From an uncultured Marivita sp. (GTDB lineage: Bacteria; Pseudomonadota; Alphaproteobacteria; Rhodobacterales; Rhodobacteraceae), in NCBI RefSeq assembly GCF_947488135.1, contig NZ_CANKYW010000001.1, forward strand, positions 682,001 through 746,000: DNA of 64,000 nucleotides, read 5' to 3'. The translations under genes and the position numbers were made by a program. Each line of letters starts with the position of its first letter. The stretch's first letter is position 1. This document shows positions 16,451 to 24,862 of the stretch, piece by piece. Below the pieces are notes generated by a model. That model was not told the DNA's origin. It worked only from the letters and a program-made list of their open reading frames with translations, and ran no database searches.

Positions 16451-16514
16451 AGTCCGCCCCGCCGAATTGTCTAAATTAAGGATCAACACGAAACGCGATC
16501 TGAAAGGAAAAACG

Positions 16515-16946
16515 ATGATCCGCAAACTGGCAACCGGCCTCGCGCTCGCCGCCCTCATGGGCAGCGCAGCCTTTGCCGAAACAATCGAAGTGCAGATGCT
16601 CAATAAGGGCAGCGACGGCGAACGCATGGTGTTCGAGCCAGCCTTCGTGCAGGCGCAGCCGGGCGACACGATCAAGTTTATCGCGACCGATCGGGGCCAC
16701 AACGCCGAAACCAACGATGGCATGATCCCCGACGGAGCCGAAGGCTTTGGCGGCAAGATCAACGAAGAGATCGAGGTCACTTTGACCGAAGAGGGCGTCT
16801 ATGGCGTCATCTGCAAGCCGCATTTCGCCATGGGCATGGTGATGACCATCGCCGTGGGCGACGTGGATGTTCCCGAAGACTTCTTCGAAGGCCGCGTGCC
16901 TCCGAAAGCCAAGGAACGCTTTGAGGCGCAGCTCGACAATCTCTGA
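16515..16946 (+). CDS. Pseudoazurin (blue copper electron donor to nitrite reductase)
   Basis: A 143-residue periplasmic type 1 copper protein. The signal peptide is about 21 residues, ending AAFA before ETIEVQ. Copper ligands are His in RGHNAE (about 61) and Cys, His and Met in ICKPHFAMGM (about 99-107), as in pseudoazurin of Paracoccus and Alcaligenes. It carries electrons from the bc1 complex to NirK and possibly NorC. The ATG at 16515 is preceded by GAAAGGA; an upstream ATG at 16467 has no site. A short GC hairpin separates it from nirK. Confidence 0.93.
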   Translation: MIRKLATGLALAALMGSAAFAETIEVQMLNKGSDGERMVFEPAFVQAQPGDTIKFIATDRGHNAETNDGMIPDGAEGFGGKINEEIEVTLTEEGVYGVICKPHFAMGMVMTIAVGDVDVPEDFFEGRVPPKAKERFEAQLDNL

Positions 16947-16959
16947 CCAATTTCGGCGC

Positions 16960-16976
16960 GCGGGCATGAGGCCCGC
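16960..16976. other. Short GC-rich hairpin between pseudoazurin and nirK
   Basis: GCGGGC at 16960-16965 and GCCCGC at 16971-16976 form a 6-base-pair stem around ATGAG. No T-run follows, so it is not a standard terminator. It may mark an RNA-processing or stability site that lets the pseudoazurin message outnumber nirK. Confidence 0.4.
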
Positions 16977-17003
16977 CGCCACATTAACCTCATGGAGGGA
17001 ACC

Positions 17004-18221
17004 ATGACCAAATTCTTTAACCCTGGACTCATGAAGACCAGCCGTCGCAACGTTCTGCGTGGCTCTGTTCTTGCCGGCGCGGCCGCAATGGCCGGTGCGG
17101 GTGCCATGGCGACACCGCGCGCGCCCAAACTGGCGCAGGCCAACGCGACGTCCGCAAAGCTCTACAAGACTGCGGGCCAACAGGCCGCAGAGTCGACTGC
17201 GGTACCGGCGGACCTGAGCGGCTATACCCGCGTGAAGCAGGAACTCGTCGCGCCGCCCTTCGCGCCGGTGCACGAACAGGTGGCGACCGGTGGTCCGAAG
17301 ATCGTCGAGATCACAATGGAGACCACCGAAAAGCTGATGACCGTTGACGAGGATACTGGTGCCGAGATCTGGGCGCTGACCTTCAACGGCTCTGTTCCCG
17401 GTCCGCTCATCATCGTGCATGAAGGCGACATGGTCGAATTGACCCTGCGCAACCCTGCCGACAGCAAGATGGAGCACAATATCGACTTCCACGCCGCCAC
17501 CGGTGCGCTGGGCGGCGGTGGTCTGACCCACGTCTACCCGGGAGAGGAAACCGTGCTGCGCTGGAAAGCGACAAAGCCGGGCTGCTTTACCTATCACTGC
17601 GCCCCCGGTGGAGCGATGATCCCCTATCACGTCGGACACGGCATGAACGGGGCCATCATGGTCCTGCCGCGCGACGGTCTCAAGGATGCGCAGGGCAATC
17701 CGCTGCGTTATGACAGCATCGCCTATATCGGAGAGCAGGACTACTACCTGCCCAAAGACGAAAACGGCGACTTCAAGGTCTATGCCGAGGCCGGAGACGA
17801 TTACAACGACAGCCTTGATGCCATGCGCACGCTTGTTCCGACCCATCAGGTCTTCAACGGCGCTGTCGGTGCCCTAACCGGAGAGAACGCGCTGAAGGCC
17901 AAGGTCGGCGAGACCGTCCTGATGGTGCACAATTCGTGCATGGTCGACAGTCGACCGCACCTGATCGGCGGACACGGCGATTTCGTTTGGGAAAGCTCTT
18001 TCTCCGATGTGCCGCTGACCGGCATGGAAACCTGGTTCGTGCGGGGCGGCAGTGCCGCGGCGGCGATGTATACTTTCGAACAGCCGGGCGTGTACGCTTA
18101 TGTGAACCACAACCTGATCATCGGGGCGATGCTGGGCGGAACGGCACACTTCGTGGTCGAGGGCGAATGGGACAACAACCTGATGGAACAGGTCGTCGCT
18201 CCCCGCGTCTTCGCAGGGTAA
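17004..18221 (+). CDS. nirK: Copper-containing nitrite reductase (NO-forming)
   Basis: A 405-residue periplasmic trimeric enzyme that reduces nitrite to NO. The N-terminus has a Tat signal (SRRNVLRGS, then an Ala/Gly-rich helix). Type 1 copper ligands and type 2 His are in [18 protein letters not shown] (His and Cys about 197-198) and [11 protein letters not shown]; the catalytic Asp is in NIDFH and the catalytic His in [13 protein letters not shown]. The third type 2 His is in YVNHNLI near the C-terminus. All are intact. The ATG at 17004 has GGAGGG 5 bases upstream; an ATG at 16992 is less likely. It follows pseudoazurin and precedes nirV. Confidence 0.97.
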   Translation: MTKFFNPGLMKTSRRNVLRGSVLAGAAAMAGAGAMATPRAPKLAQANATSAKLYKTAGQQAAESTAVPADLSGYTRVKQELVAPPFAPVHEQVATGGPKIVEITMETTEKLMTVDEDTGAEIWALTFNGSVPGPLIIVHEGDMVELTLRNPADSKMEHNIDFHAATGALGGGGLTHVYPGEETVLRWKATKPGCFTYHCAPGGAMIPYHVGHGMNGAIMVLPRDGLKDAQGNPLRYDSIAYIGEQDYYLPKDENGDFKVYAEAGDDYNDSLDAMRTLVPTHQVFNGAVGALTGENALKAKVGETVLMVHNSCMVDSRPHLIGGHGDFVWESSFSDVPLTGMETWFVRGGSAAAAMYTFEQPGVYAYVNHNLIIGAMLGGTAHFVVEGEWDNNLMEQVVAPRVFAG

Positions 18222-18243
18222 TTTTTCTAAGGAGACCCGTATC

Positions 18244-18996
18244 ATGACCGCCGTCAGAATGGACCGGATTTGGCCAGAACTGTCCCTTCGTCTTGTCGGA
18301 GCTGCCCTTGTGGCGGTGGTCCTTGCAGGGGTCGCGCTCACACAGCGCGGCCCCGCCGCCGATCTGAAGCGTCTGCCGGTGATGGCGGAACGTCCGATCG
18401 TCCTTCCCGACGGGCACCGGCTTTATGTTCAGCGTCACGAAGTGACCGTTGCGGAATGGAACGCCTGCGTCGCCGACCGCGCCTGTTCGCTTGAACTGCG
18501 CACCCGGCCGGACCAGGACCCGGCCACGACCCCGGCCACCGGCCTGAGCTATGTCGACGTGCAGGAATACATCCGCTGGATCAACGTCGAGACCCGACAG
18601 AACTTTCGCCTGCCCACCGCGACCGAGTGGAACACGATGGCCGCGTCGGTGCTTCCGGAAAAGCCCGACCCCATCTTCACCGACCCGTCGCTGACCTGGG
18701 CATCGACCTATCTGACCGAGGGCATCGCCCCACGCGCGCTGAAAGCGCAGGGCAGTTTCTCGACCTCGCCCGAGGGCATCGCCGATCTTGACGGCAGTGT
18801 CTGGGAGTGGACGCAGGAATGCTATGCCAGCGCATCCGAGGGCATCGACCCGGCGCGCTGTCCCGCCTTCTTCGTTGGGGGCGAGCATGTGGCCGCCATG
18901 TCCTACCTCGTCCGCGATCCGGCGCGGGGCGGCTGCGCCGTGGGCACGCCTCCCGCTCATCTGGGGATGCGACTGGTGAGCGACAAGGCTGTCTGA
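18244..18996 (+). CDS. nirV: NirV, formylglycine-generating-enzyme-like protein of nitrite reduction
   Basis: A 250-residue protein with an N-terminal membrane anchor (about 15-33) and an FGE-sulfatase-type domain: VQRHEVTVAEWNACV (about 62), NFRLPTATEWNTMA (about 120), GSVWEWTQECY (about 186) and a terminal GMRLVSD. NirV is regularly encoded after nirK in rhizobia and Rhodobacter; its role is unclear, though maturation of NirK or another periplasmic protein is usually proposed. AAGGAG lies 9 bases before the ATG. It ends 31 bases from the convergent ABC permease gene. Confidence 0.9.
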   Translation: MTAVRMDRIWPELSLRLVGAALVAVVLAGVALTQRGPAADLKRLPVMAERPIVLPDGHRLYVQRHEVTVAEWNACVADRACSLELRTRPDQDPATTPATGLSYVDVQEYIRWINVETRQNFRLPTATEWNTMAASVLPEKPDPIFTDPSLTWASTYLTEGIAPRALKAQGSFSTSPEGIADLDGSVWEWTQECYASASEGIDPARCPAFFVGGEHVAAMSYLVRDPARGGCAVGTPPAHLGMRLVSDKAV

Positions 18997-19027
18997 GCCT
19001 TAGAGTTGGCGAACCGGTTGTCGTGCG

Positions 19028-19969
19028 TCATCGTTCCCCGCGTCGGTACGGTGTCATCAGCGCCTCGGGCACTTCGGCGCGGCGGGCGACGAGGATCAGC
19101 GCGACGATGGACAGCACGTAGGGCGCCATCAGGAACAACTGGTAAGGAACGCCGTCGATAACGTTCTGCAAGCGCAGTTGATAAGCGTCGAAGAACGCAA
19201 ACAGCAATGCGCCGATCAGGGCCTTGCCGGGCCGCCAGGACGCGAACACCACCAGCGCGATGCAGATCCAGCCGCGGCCCTGTACCATCTCGGGGAAGAA
19301 AGAATTGAACGCCGCCGTGGTCAGGAACGCGCCTCCCAGACCCATCAGCGCAGACCCTGCCACGATGGCCCCGATGCGCAGGACGTTGGGGTTCAGGCCC
19401 TGCGCCTCGACCGCGTGAGGGTTTTCGCCGGTCATGCGGATGGCAAGGCCCAAAGGCGTACGGGTCAGGACATAGGCCAGCACCGCGACCGAGATCAGCG
19501 CCAGATAGGTCGGTGCAGTCTGGCTGAACAGGATCGGGCCAAGCACCGGGATATCCGAAAGGACCGGAATGTCGAGCGGGCGGAACGGTATGATCGTCGG
19601 TGGGGTTTCGCCAACTTCGACGATCAGGCGGTAGAGGTAGTATGACAGCGCCGAGGCAAAGAGTGTGATGCCCAGCCCCGACACGTGCTGTGACAGCCCC
19701 AGCGGCACGGTCAGACCCGCGTGCAGAAATCCCATCAGCCCACCTGATGCGGCCGCGATGGCCAGCCCCATCCACAGATCTCCGCCAAGGTACACGGTCA
19801 GCCAACCGGCCATCGCGCCCATCGTCATGATCCCCTCGATCCCGAGGTTCAGCACGCCCGCGCGTTCGCACAAAAGCGCACCCAGCACGCCAAAGATCAG
19901 CGGCGTTGCAATCCGCAGCACGGCGGCCCAAAGGCTTGTGTTCGTCAAAAGCTCCAAAGCTTCGATCAT
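19028..19969 (-). CDS. ABC transporter permease, BMP-type nucleoside/nucleobase system (second permease)
   Basis: A 313-residue membrane protein with about eight to ten helices. The start region GALLCERAGVLNLGIEGIM (33-51) and the RMTGENPHAVEAQGLN segment (about 183) are the signatures of the YufQ/NupC-like permease in transporters fed by BMP-family lipoproteins or binding proteins. It overlaps the partner permease by ATGA. With that protein it forms the membrane channel for uptake of a nucleoside or base. It is the last gene of the leftward codA-bmp-amidase-ABC set. Confidence 0.86.
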   Translation of the reverse strand: MIEALELLTNTSLWAAVLRIATPLIFGVLGALLCERAGVLNLGIEGIMTMGAMAGWLTVYLGGDLWMGLAIAAASGGLMGFLHAGLTVPLGLSQHVSGLGITLFASALSYYLYRLIVEVGETPPTIIPFRPLDIPVLSDIPVLGPILFSQTAPTYLALISVAVLAYVLTRTPLGLAIRMTGENPHAVEAQGLNPNVLRIGAIVAGSALMGLGGAFLTTAAFNSFFPEMVQGRGWICIALVVFASWRPGKALIGALLFAFFDAYQLRLQNVIDGVPYQLFLMAPYVLSIVALILVARRAEVPEALMTPYRRGER

Positions 19970-21009
19970 CGGCGCAGCCTGTAGGTTGTGAACAAAAGCG
20001 CGACCAGCATGGTCAGCAGCGACAGCGCGACGATGACATCTGCGATGAAGCTCGGCACGCCGGTCGCGCGGCTCATGGCGTCGGCCCCGACGAAAACGGT
20101 CGCCACGAAAATCGCCGCCGCGACCACACCCGCAGGATGCAGCGCGGCGAGCATCGCGACGACGATCCCGGCATAGCCGAAGCCCGGCGACATGGTGGTG
20201 GTCACGCCTCCGGTAACGCCCATCACCTCGACCGCGCCCGCAAGCCCGGCCAGCGCGCCGGATACGAGCGCCACGCCCATAATGGTTTTCGGCAGCGAAA
20301 TCCCGGCAAAGGCCGCCGCGCGGGCATTCAACCCGGCAGCGCGCGTTTCGACGCCAAAGACGGTGCGCGTCAGGACCAGCCAGATCACCCCCGCCGCCGC
20401 GATGGCGACCAAGAGGCCGATATGCAGGCGTGTGCGCGGCACAAGGTCGGGCAGGCGGTACGCGCCATCCACCGGCACGGACTGCGGCCAGCCAAAGGCA
20501 AGCGGGTCGCGCAGGGGGCCTTCGATCATCAGGCCGACGAACAGGATCACGATGAAGTTCAGAAGCAGTGTCGTGACCACTTCATCGACGCCAAACCGCA
20601 GTCGCAGGAACGCCGGACCGGCCAGCAACAAGGCTCCTGCCGCCATGCCGCACACCATCAGCACCGCCATGCCGATCGGCCCGGGCAGGGCTAGCGAATG
20701 ACCGATCCACGCGGTGGTCAGCGCGCCGACATAGAACTGCCCTTCGCCCCCGATATTCCAGAGCCTTGCGCGAAAGGCGACCGCCGCCGCAAGCCCGGTC
20801 AGGATCAGCGGTGTTGCGCGGGTCAGCATTTCGGTGATCGACAGGCGCGATCCCAGCGCGCCGCGCAGCATCTCGCCATAGGCGGTCAACGGGTTCACCC
20901 CCGCCGCGCCGATCAGACCCGCCGCCAGGACCAAGGCTGCCAAAATGGCGGCCAAAGGGGCCATCGCGACCGTGGACAGCGGGACGTTCTCGCGTCGTTC
21001 AAGCCGCAT
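19966..21009 (-). CDS. ABC transporter permease, BMP-type nucleoside/nucleobase system (first permease)
   Basis: A 347-residue membrane protein with about ten helices and the family pieces TPLILTGLAAAVAFRARLWNIG (70-91) followed by GEGQFYVGA. This is the YufP/NupB-type permease that pairs with the smaller one downstream. Its start lies within the end of the ATPase gene (11-base overlap), so the two are translationally coupled. The substrate is inferred from the adjacent cytosine deaminase and BMP-family binding protein. Confidence 0.86.
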   Translation of the reverse strand: MRLERRENVPLSTVAMAPLAAILAALVLAAGLIGAAGVNPLTAYGEMLRGALGSRLSITEMLTRATPLILTGLAAAVAFRARLWNIGGEGQFYVGALTTAWIGHSLALPGPIGMAVLMVCGMAAGALLLAGPAFLRLRFGVDEVVTTLLLNFIVILFVGLMIEGPLRDPLAFGWPQSVPVDGAYRLPDLVPRTRLHIGLLVAIAAAGVIWLVLTRTVFGVETRAAGLNARAAAFAGISLPKTIMGVALVSGALAGLAGAVEVMGVTGGVTTTMSPGFGYAGIVVAMLAALHPAGVVAAAIFVATVFVGADAMSRATGVPSFIADVIVALSLLTMLVALLFTTYRLRR

Positions 21010-22516
21010 CCGTGCTCTCCCAGACGCCGGCCATCATGAGGCCCAAGCGGCGCGGATCGGCCTCGTCCGCTGTGACGGGCTGTGACAGGCGGCCCTTGAC
21101 GATGGCCTGGATGCGGTCCGACAATTGCACCGCCTCTTCCAGCTCTTCCGAGATCAGCAGGATCGCGGCCCCTTCGGCGCGGGCGGCGAGCAATTCTGCA
21201 TGAACCGCGGCAATCGCCCCTTCATCCAGTCCCCGCGTCGGCTGATTTGCCAACAGAAAGCGCGGGCCGGTGGCAAGGCAGCGCCCCAGGATCAGCTTTT
21301 GCATATTGCCGCCCGACAGAAGCCGGATGCGGGTGTCGGGCGTCGCGCCGCGCACGTCGAAGCGTTTGATCAAGTCAGCGGCATGGGCGCGGGCGGCGGC
21401 CTGCCGGACAAAGCCGAGTTTCGAAAACTCTGTGCTGCGCACCCGTTCGAGCACTGCGTTCTCCCAGACCGTCATCTCGCCTACCGCGCCTTCGGCGTGG
21501 CGGTCCTCAGGCACCCGCGCGGCCCCGGCATTGATCAGCCCGCGCGGGCCAAGGTGGCCTGCATCAGCGCCGTTCAGCGTCAGGCTGCCTTGGCTTGGGT
21601 GCATCAACCCCGAGAGCAGCGCGCCAAGCGCGCCCTGGCCGTTGCCAGAGACCCCCACGATGCCGAGAATTTCGCCCGCGTGCACGGTGAAGGAGATATC
21701 GTCGAGCTTGGTCTCGCCCTCATCGGCCACGGTGATCCGATCCGCTAGCAGAACCGGCGCGCCGATCCTGTGGTCCTCACGCACCGGGCGCTCGACCTTG
21801 CGCCCGACCATCAGCTCGGCCAATTCGGCGGGCGATGTTTCGGACGTCCTGCGTTCGGCGACCATCCGGCCACCGCGCAGCACCGCCACGCGGTCTGACG
21901 CGGCCATCACCTCGTGCAGTTTGTGGCTGATGAAGATGAGCGACAGCCCGTCTTTCGTCATTCCGCGCAAGGTTTCGAACAGGCGTTCGGCCTCGGGACG
22001 GGCCAGCACGGCGGTGGGTTCATCCAGGATCAGGATGCGCGCATCGCGGTAAAGCGCCTTGAGAATTTCGATCCGCTGCCGTTCCCCGACCGACAGGCGC
22101 GAGACCTTGCTGTCGGGATCGACGGGCAGACCGAAGCGGTCGGAGATCGCCATCAGCTTCTTGCGCGCCGCTGCCCGGTTTGACCGCAACCGGCCCAGCG
22201 GTTCCGAGCCGAGCATGACGTTTTCCAGAACGGTGAGGTTGCCAGCAAGCGTGAAATGCTGGTGCACCATGCCGACCCCCGCCGCAATCGCCGCACGCGG
22301 TTTGCCGGGGGGCAGCGTGTCACCGAACACACGCACCTCGCCTGCGTCGGCGGTGTAATGACCGAAGAGGATGTTCATGAGCGTCGTCTTGCCCGCGCCG
22401 TTTTCGCCCAGCAGGGCCAGGATCTCGCCTTGGGCGAGGGACAGCGACACATCCTCGTTCGCTGTCAACGCGCCGAATCGCTTGGTGATGTTCGAGAGTT
22501 CAAGAACGTCAGTCAT
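20999..22516 (-). CDS. ABC transporter ATP-binding protein with two nucleotide-binding domains, BMP-type system
   Basis: A 505-residue double ATPase like YufO and RbsA. The first domain has Walker A GENGAGKTT (about 37-45), signature LSVGERQRIEIL (about 144) and Walker B ILILDEPTAVL (about 167). The second has a degenerate P-loop, GVSGNGQGAL (about 295), but keeps LSGGNMQKL and an ANQPTRGLD region. Such asymmetry is normal for this family. It powers uptake through the two permeases. The stop of the ATPase overlaps the first permease and its ATG overlaps the amidase stop. Confidence 0.9.
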   Translation of the reverse strand: MTDVLELSNITKRFGALTANEDVSLSLAQGEILALLGENGAGKTTLMNILFGHYTADAGEVRVFGDTLPPGKPRAAIAAGVGMVHQHFTLAGNLTVLENVMLGSEPLGRLRSNRAAARKKLMAISDRFGLPVDPDSKVSRLSVGERQRIEILKALYRDARILILDEPTAVLARPEAERLFETLRGMTKDGLSLIFISHKLHEVMAASDRVAVLRGGRMVAERRTSETSPAELAELMVGRKVERPVREDHRIGAPVLLADRITVADEGETKLDDISFTVHAGEILGIVGVSGNGQGALGALLSGLMHPSQGSLTLNGADAGHLGPRGLINAGAARVPEDRHAEGAVGEMTVWENAVLERVRSTEFSKLGFVRQAAARAHAADLIKRFDVRGATPDTRIRLLSGGNMQKLILGRCLATGPRFLLANQPTRGLDEGAIAAVHAELLAARAEGAAILLISEELEEAVQLSDRIQAIVKGRLSQPVTADEADPRRLGLMMAGVWESTDAA

Positions 22517-23844
22517 GCGGGCAGTCCAGCGATCGGGTGTGGAAATGGGATGTCGATCAAATGCGCCAATGGCTCTGCGAACTCCAGTAGTGCGGTGTCG
22601 CTGTTGGGCCGGCCGATAAGCTGCGCGCCGACGGGCAAGCCGTTTTCAAACCCTGCGGGGAAGGCGAGCGCGGGAAGGCCTGCGACATTGGCCCAGGTGG
22701 CGTTCGGGGCCATAGCCTCCATCTTGAGGAAATGCGCCTCAAGATCGGTGTGGTCCATGGAAAACGCACCGAGCTTTGGCTGCGGGCCGGACAAAACCGG
22801 CATCAAGAGGGCGTCCGCACCGCCGAAAACTTCAAGGATGATACCGGTCATCTCCATGATGTCGCGGGATATGGCAAATATCTCGGCCCCGGTCAGTGCC
22901 GCGCCCTCGGCACGCGCGGTGCGCAACAGCGGCGGGATTTCGGCGTCAGGCACGCCAGTCGCAGTCAGTCCCTCGTGTAAGCTTACGCACAGAATGCTTT
23001 TGATGAGCGCCATGGGCCGCGACAGAGCTTTAGGTAAAGGTGCGGATGGCGGGCCGTCCGTGATGGTATACCCAGCAGCCTCAAATGCCTTGGCAGCCAA
23101 TAGGGTCGCGTTGCGCTGCGTGTCGTCGCAGGTGTCGGGCAGGATCATGGCAACGCGAGGCGCAAGCCGGGTGTCGGTAGTCGCAACGCAGGCCAGCGCG
23201 GTTTTCACATCGCGCAGCGACCGGGCCAGAACCAGCTCGGAGGCGATGCCCATGAGCCAATTGTTGTAGTCCGGCCCCATTGGACTGACACCGCGCGACG
23301 GCTTCAATCCCCACAGACCGCAGCAGGCGGCAGGCACTCGAATCGACCCGGCAGCGTCGGTCGCGTGGGCGATGGCAACGACCCCGCTGGCCACTGCGGC
23401 AGCGGCACCACCTGACGACCCGCCAGGCGTGCGGGTAGGATCGAACGGGTTGGTCGCTGGCGGTCGCCCCTGTGGTTCGGTGGAAAGGGCCAGTCCGACC
23501 TCCGGCACCGCAGACAACCCGAACGGCACCAATCCGGCGGCGCGGAACAGGGTGAAGAGCGCGCTGTCCTTCGTGGGAGCCTCGAGACTGCTGGCAATCG
23601 CTGCGCTGCCTGCACCCTGTTTGAGCCCGCGTACCAATGCGCCCAAATCCTTGCCCAGAAAAGGGACGCCGGAAAATGGACCTGCCGAAGCTGTATCGGC
23701 CAAAGCCAAAGCCTCGTCATCGGGAAGCAGTCGGGCAATTGCGCTTGGTGCTTCCTTTGCACGAGCAAGGCTCGCCGCCATCGCGTCACGGGCGGTGATC
23801 CGCCCGTCGGCGATGGCGGCGGCAAGGGCCGTTGCGTCCGTCAC
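22513..23844 (-). CDS. Amidase signature family hydrolase
   Basis: A 443-residue amidase-signature enzyme that hydrolyses a C-N amide bond. The Ser-Ser-Lys triad is visible: Lys in PFLGKDLGA (about 62), the Gly/Ser region PGGSSGGAAAAVASG (about 137-151) and the Ser in TDAAGSIRVPAACCG (about 159-173). I chose the GTG at 23844, 7 bases downstream of the binding-protein stop; the longer open frame would overlap that gene. It overlaps the ATPase gene as ATGA. It sits within a base/nucleoside uptake operon, so it may release ammonia from an imported amide or ring-opened base. The specificity is unknown. Confidence 0.84.
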   Translation of the reverse strand: MTDATALAAAIADGRITARDAMAASLARAKEAPSAIARLLPDDEALALADTASAGPFSGVPFLGKDLGALVRGLKQGAGSAAIASSLEAPTKDSALFTLFRAAGLVPFGLSAVPEVGLALSTEPQGRPPATNPFDPTRTPGGSSGGAAAAVASGVVAIAHATDAAGSIRVPAACCGLWGLKPSRGVSPMGPDYNNWLMGIASELVLARSLRDVKTALACVATTDTRLAPRVAMILPDTCDDTQRNATLLAAKAFEAAGYTITDGPPSAPLPKALSRPMALIKSILCVSLHEGLTATGVPDAEIPPLLRTARAEGAALTGAEIFAISRDIMEMTGIILEVFGGADALLMPVLSGPQPKLGAFSMDHTDLEAHFLKMEAMAPNATWANVAGLPALAFPAGFENGLPVGAQLIGRPNSDTALLEFAEPLAHLIDIPFPHPIAGLPA

Positions 23845-23851
23845 GGCGCGA

Positions 23852-24835
23852 TCAGGCAGGCTCGTTCGCGTCGATGGGCACCTCGAATTCACCGGCCTGG
23901 ATGGCCGCGCGTTTTTCTTCCATCGCGGGGATCGCATCGGCAGGCACCATGCTGTCAACGTAGATCAACTCGTTGCCGCCATGCTCCATGAAGGAAAACT
24001 CGGTGTAATCTTTGCCCACCGGGTTTCCTGCGGTGATATCGGAGACAATGGCTTCGATCGTCGGGCCGTAGTTCCAGATCGCGTTGGCAAACACCGTTTC
24101 GGGGTAGCGCGGCGTGTAGTCGATGAGCGACCCGATGGCCTTGACGCCCTTGCTTTCCGCCGCGTCCGCCGTGCCGATGCGTTCACCAAAGAGGATATCC
24201 GCGCCCGAGTCGATCTGCGCAATCGCGGCTTCCTGCGCACGGGCCGGATCGAACCATGCGCCGATAAAGCCGTTGAGGAAGGTGGCGTCGGGATTCACTT
24301 CGCTCACACCCATGCGGAACGCGTTGATGAGCAGATTGACCTCGGGGATGGGGTAGCCACCCACCGATCCGAAGACGTTGCTTTCAGACATCCGCCCCGC
24401 GAGCATCCCGGCCAGATACGCCGCTTCGTGGTTGCGGGTGCCGAAAACGCCGAAATTGTCGCCCTCGGGTCCGCCGGACGATCCCATCAGGAAGGCGGTA
24501 TCGGCATAGTCCGCCGCCACTTCACGCGCTTCGCGTTCGACGGCGTAGGATTCGCCCCAAACCAGTTGCACACCGCTTTCCGCGTATTCGCGCATCGCGC
24601 GGGGGTAGTCGGTGGCGGCCACGCCTTCGGAAAATTCGTATTCGATCAGCCCGGCTTCGGCGGCTTGCTGCATGGCAAGGTGAATGCGGCTGTTCCATGC
24701 GTTCTCGACCGGAGAGGCGTGGACGCCCGCGACCTTCACGACGGTCTGCGCATTCACGCGGCGGATATAGGCGGGCAGGGCCAGCGTTGCGGCAGCGCCG
24801 ACAAGCAGGCTTCGACGGGTTGTGTTCAGGGTCAT
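23852..24835 (-). CDS. BMP-family (BmpA/PnrA-like) periplasmic substrate-binding protein
   Basis: A 327-residue periplasmic binding protein. The N-terminus TTRRSLLVGAAATLALP looks like a Tat signal, cleaved after VNAQ near residue 29; there is no lipobox. The mature part has HASPVENAWNSRIHLAMQ, GVFGTRNHEAAYLAGMLAG (about 128-146) and GSVGGYPIPEVNLLINAF (about 156), the BMP pattern of nucleoside-binding proteins. It should deliver ligand to the two permeases. It lies 27 bases after codA and 7 bases before the amidase start. Confidence 0.88.
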   Translation of the reverse strand: MTLNTTRRSLLVGAAATLALPAYIRRVNAQTVVKVAGVHASPVENAWNSRIHLAMQQAAEAGLIEYEFSEGVAATDYPRAMREYAESGVQLVWGESYAVEREAREVAADYADTAFLMGSSGGPEGDNFGVFGTRNHEAAYLAGMLAGRMSESNVFGSVGGYPIPEVNLLINAFRMGVSEVNPDATFLNGFIGAWFDPARAQEAAIAQIDSGADILFGERIGTADAAESKGVKAIGSLIDYTPRYPETVFANAIWNYGPTIEAIVSDITAGNPVGKDYTEFSFMEHGGNELIYVDSMVPADAIPAMEEKRAAIQAGEFEVPIDANEPA

Positions 24836-24862
24836 GGCAGCATCCTCTGTGTTGGGTTTGGT

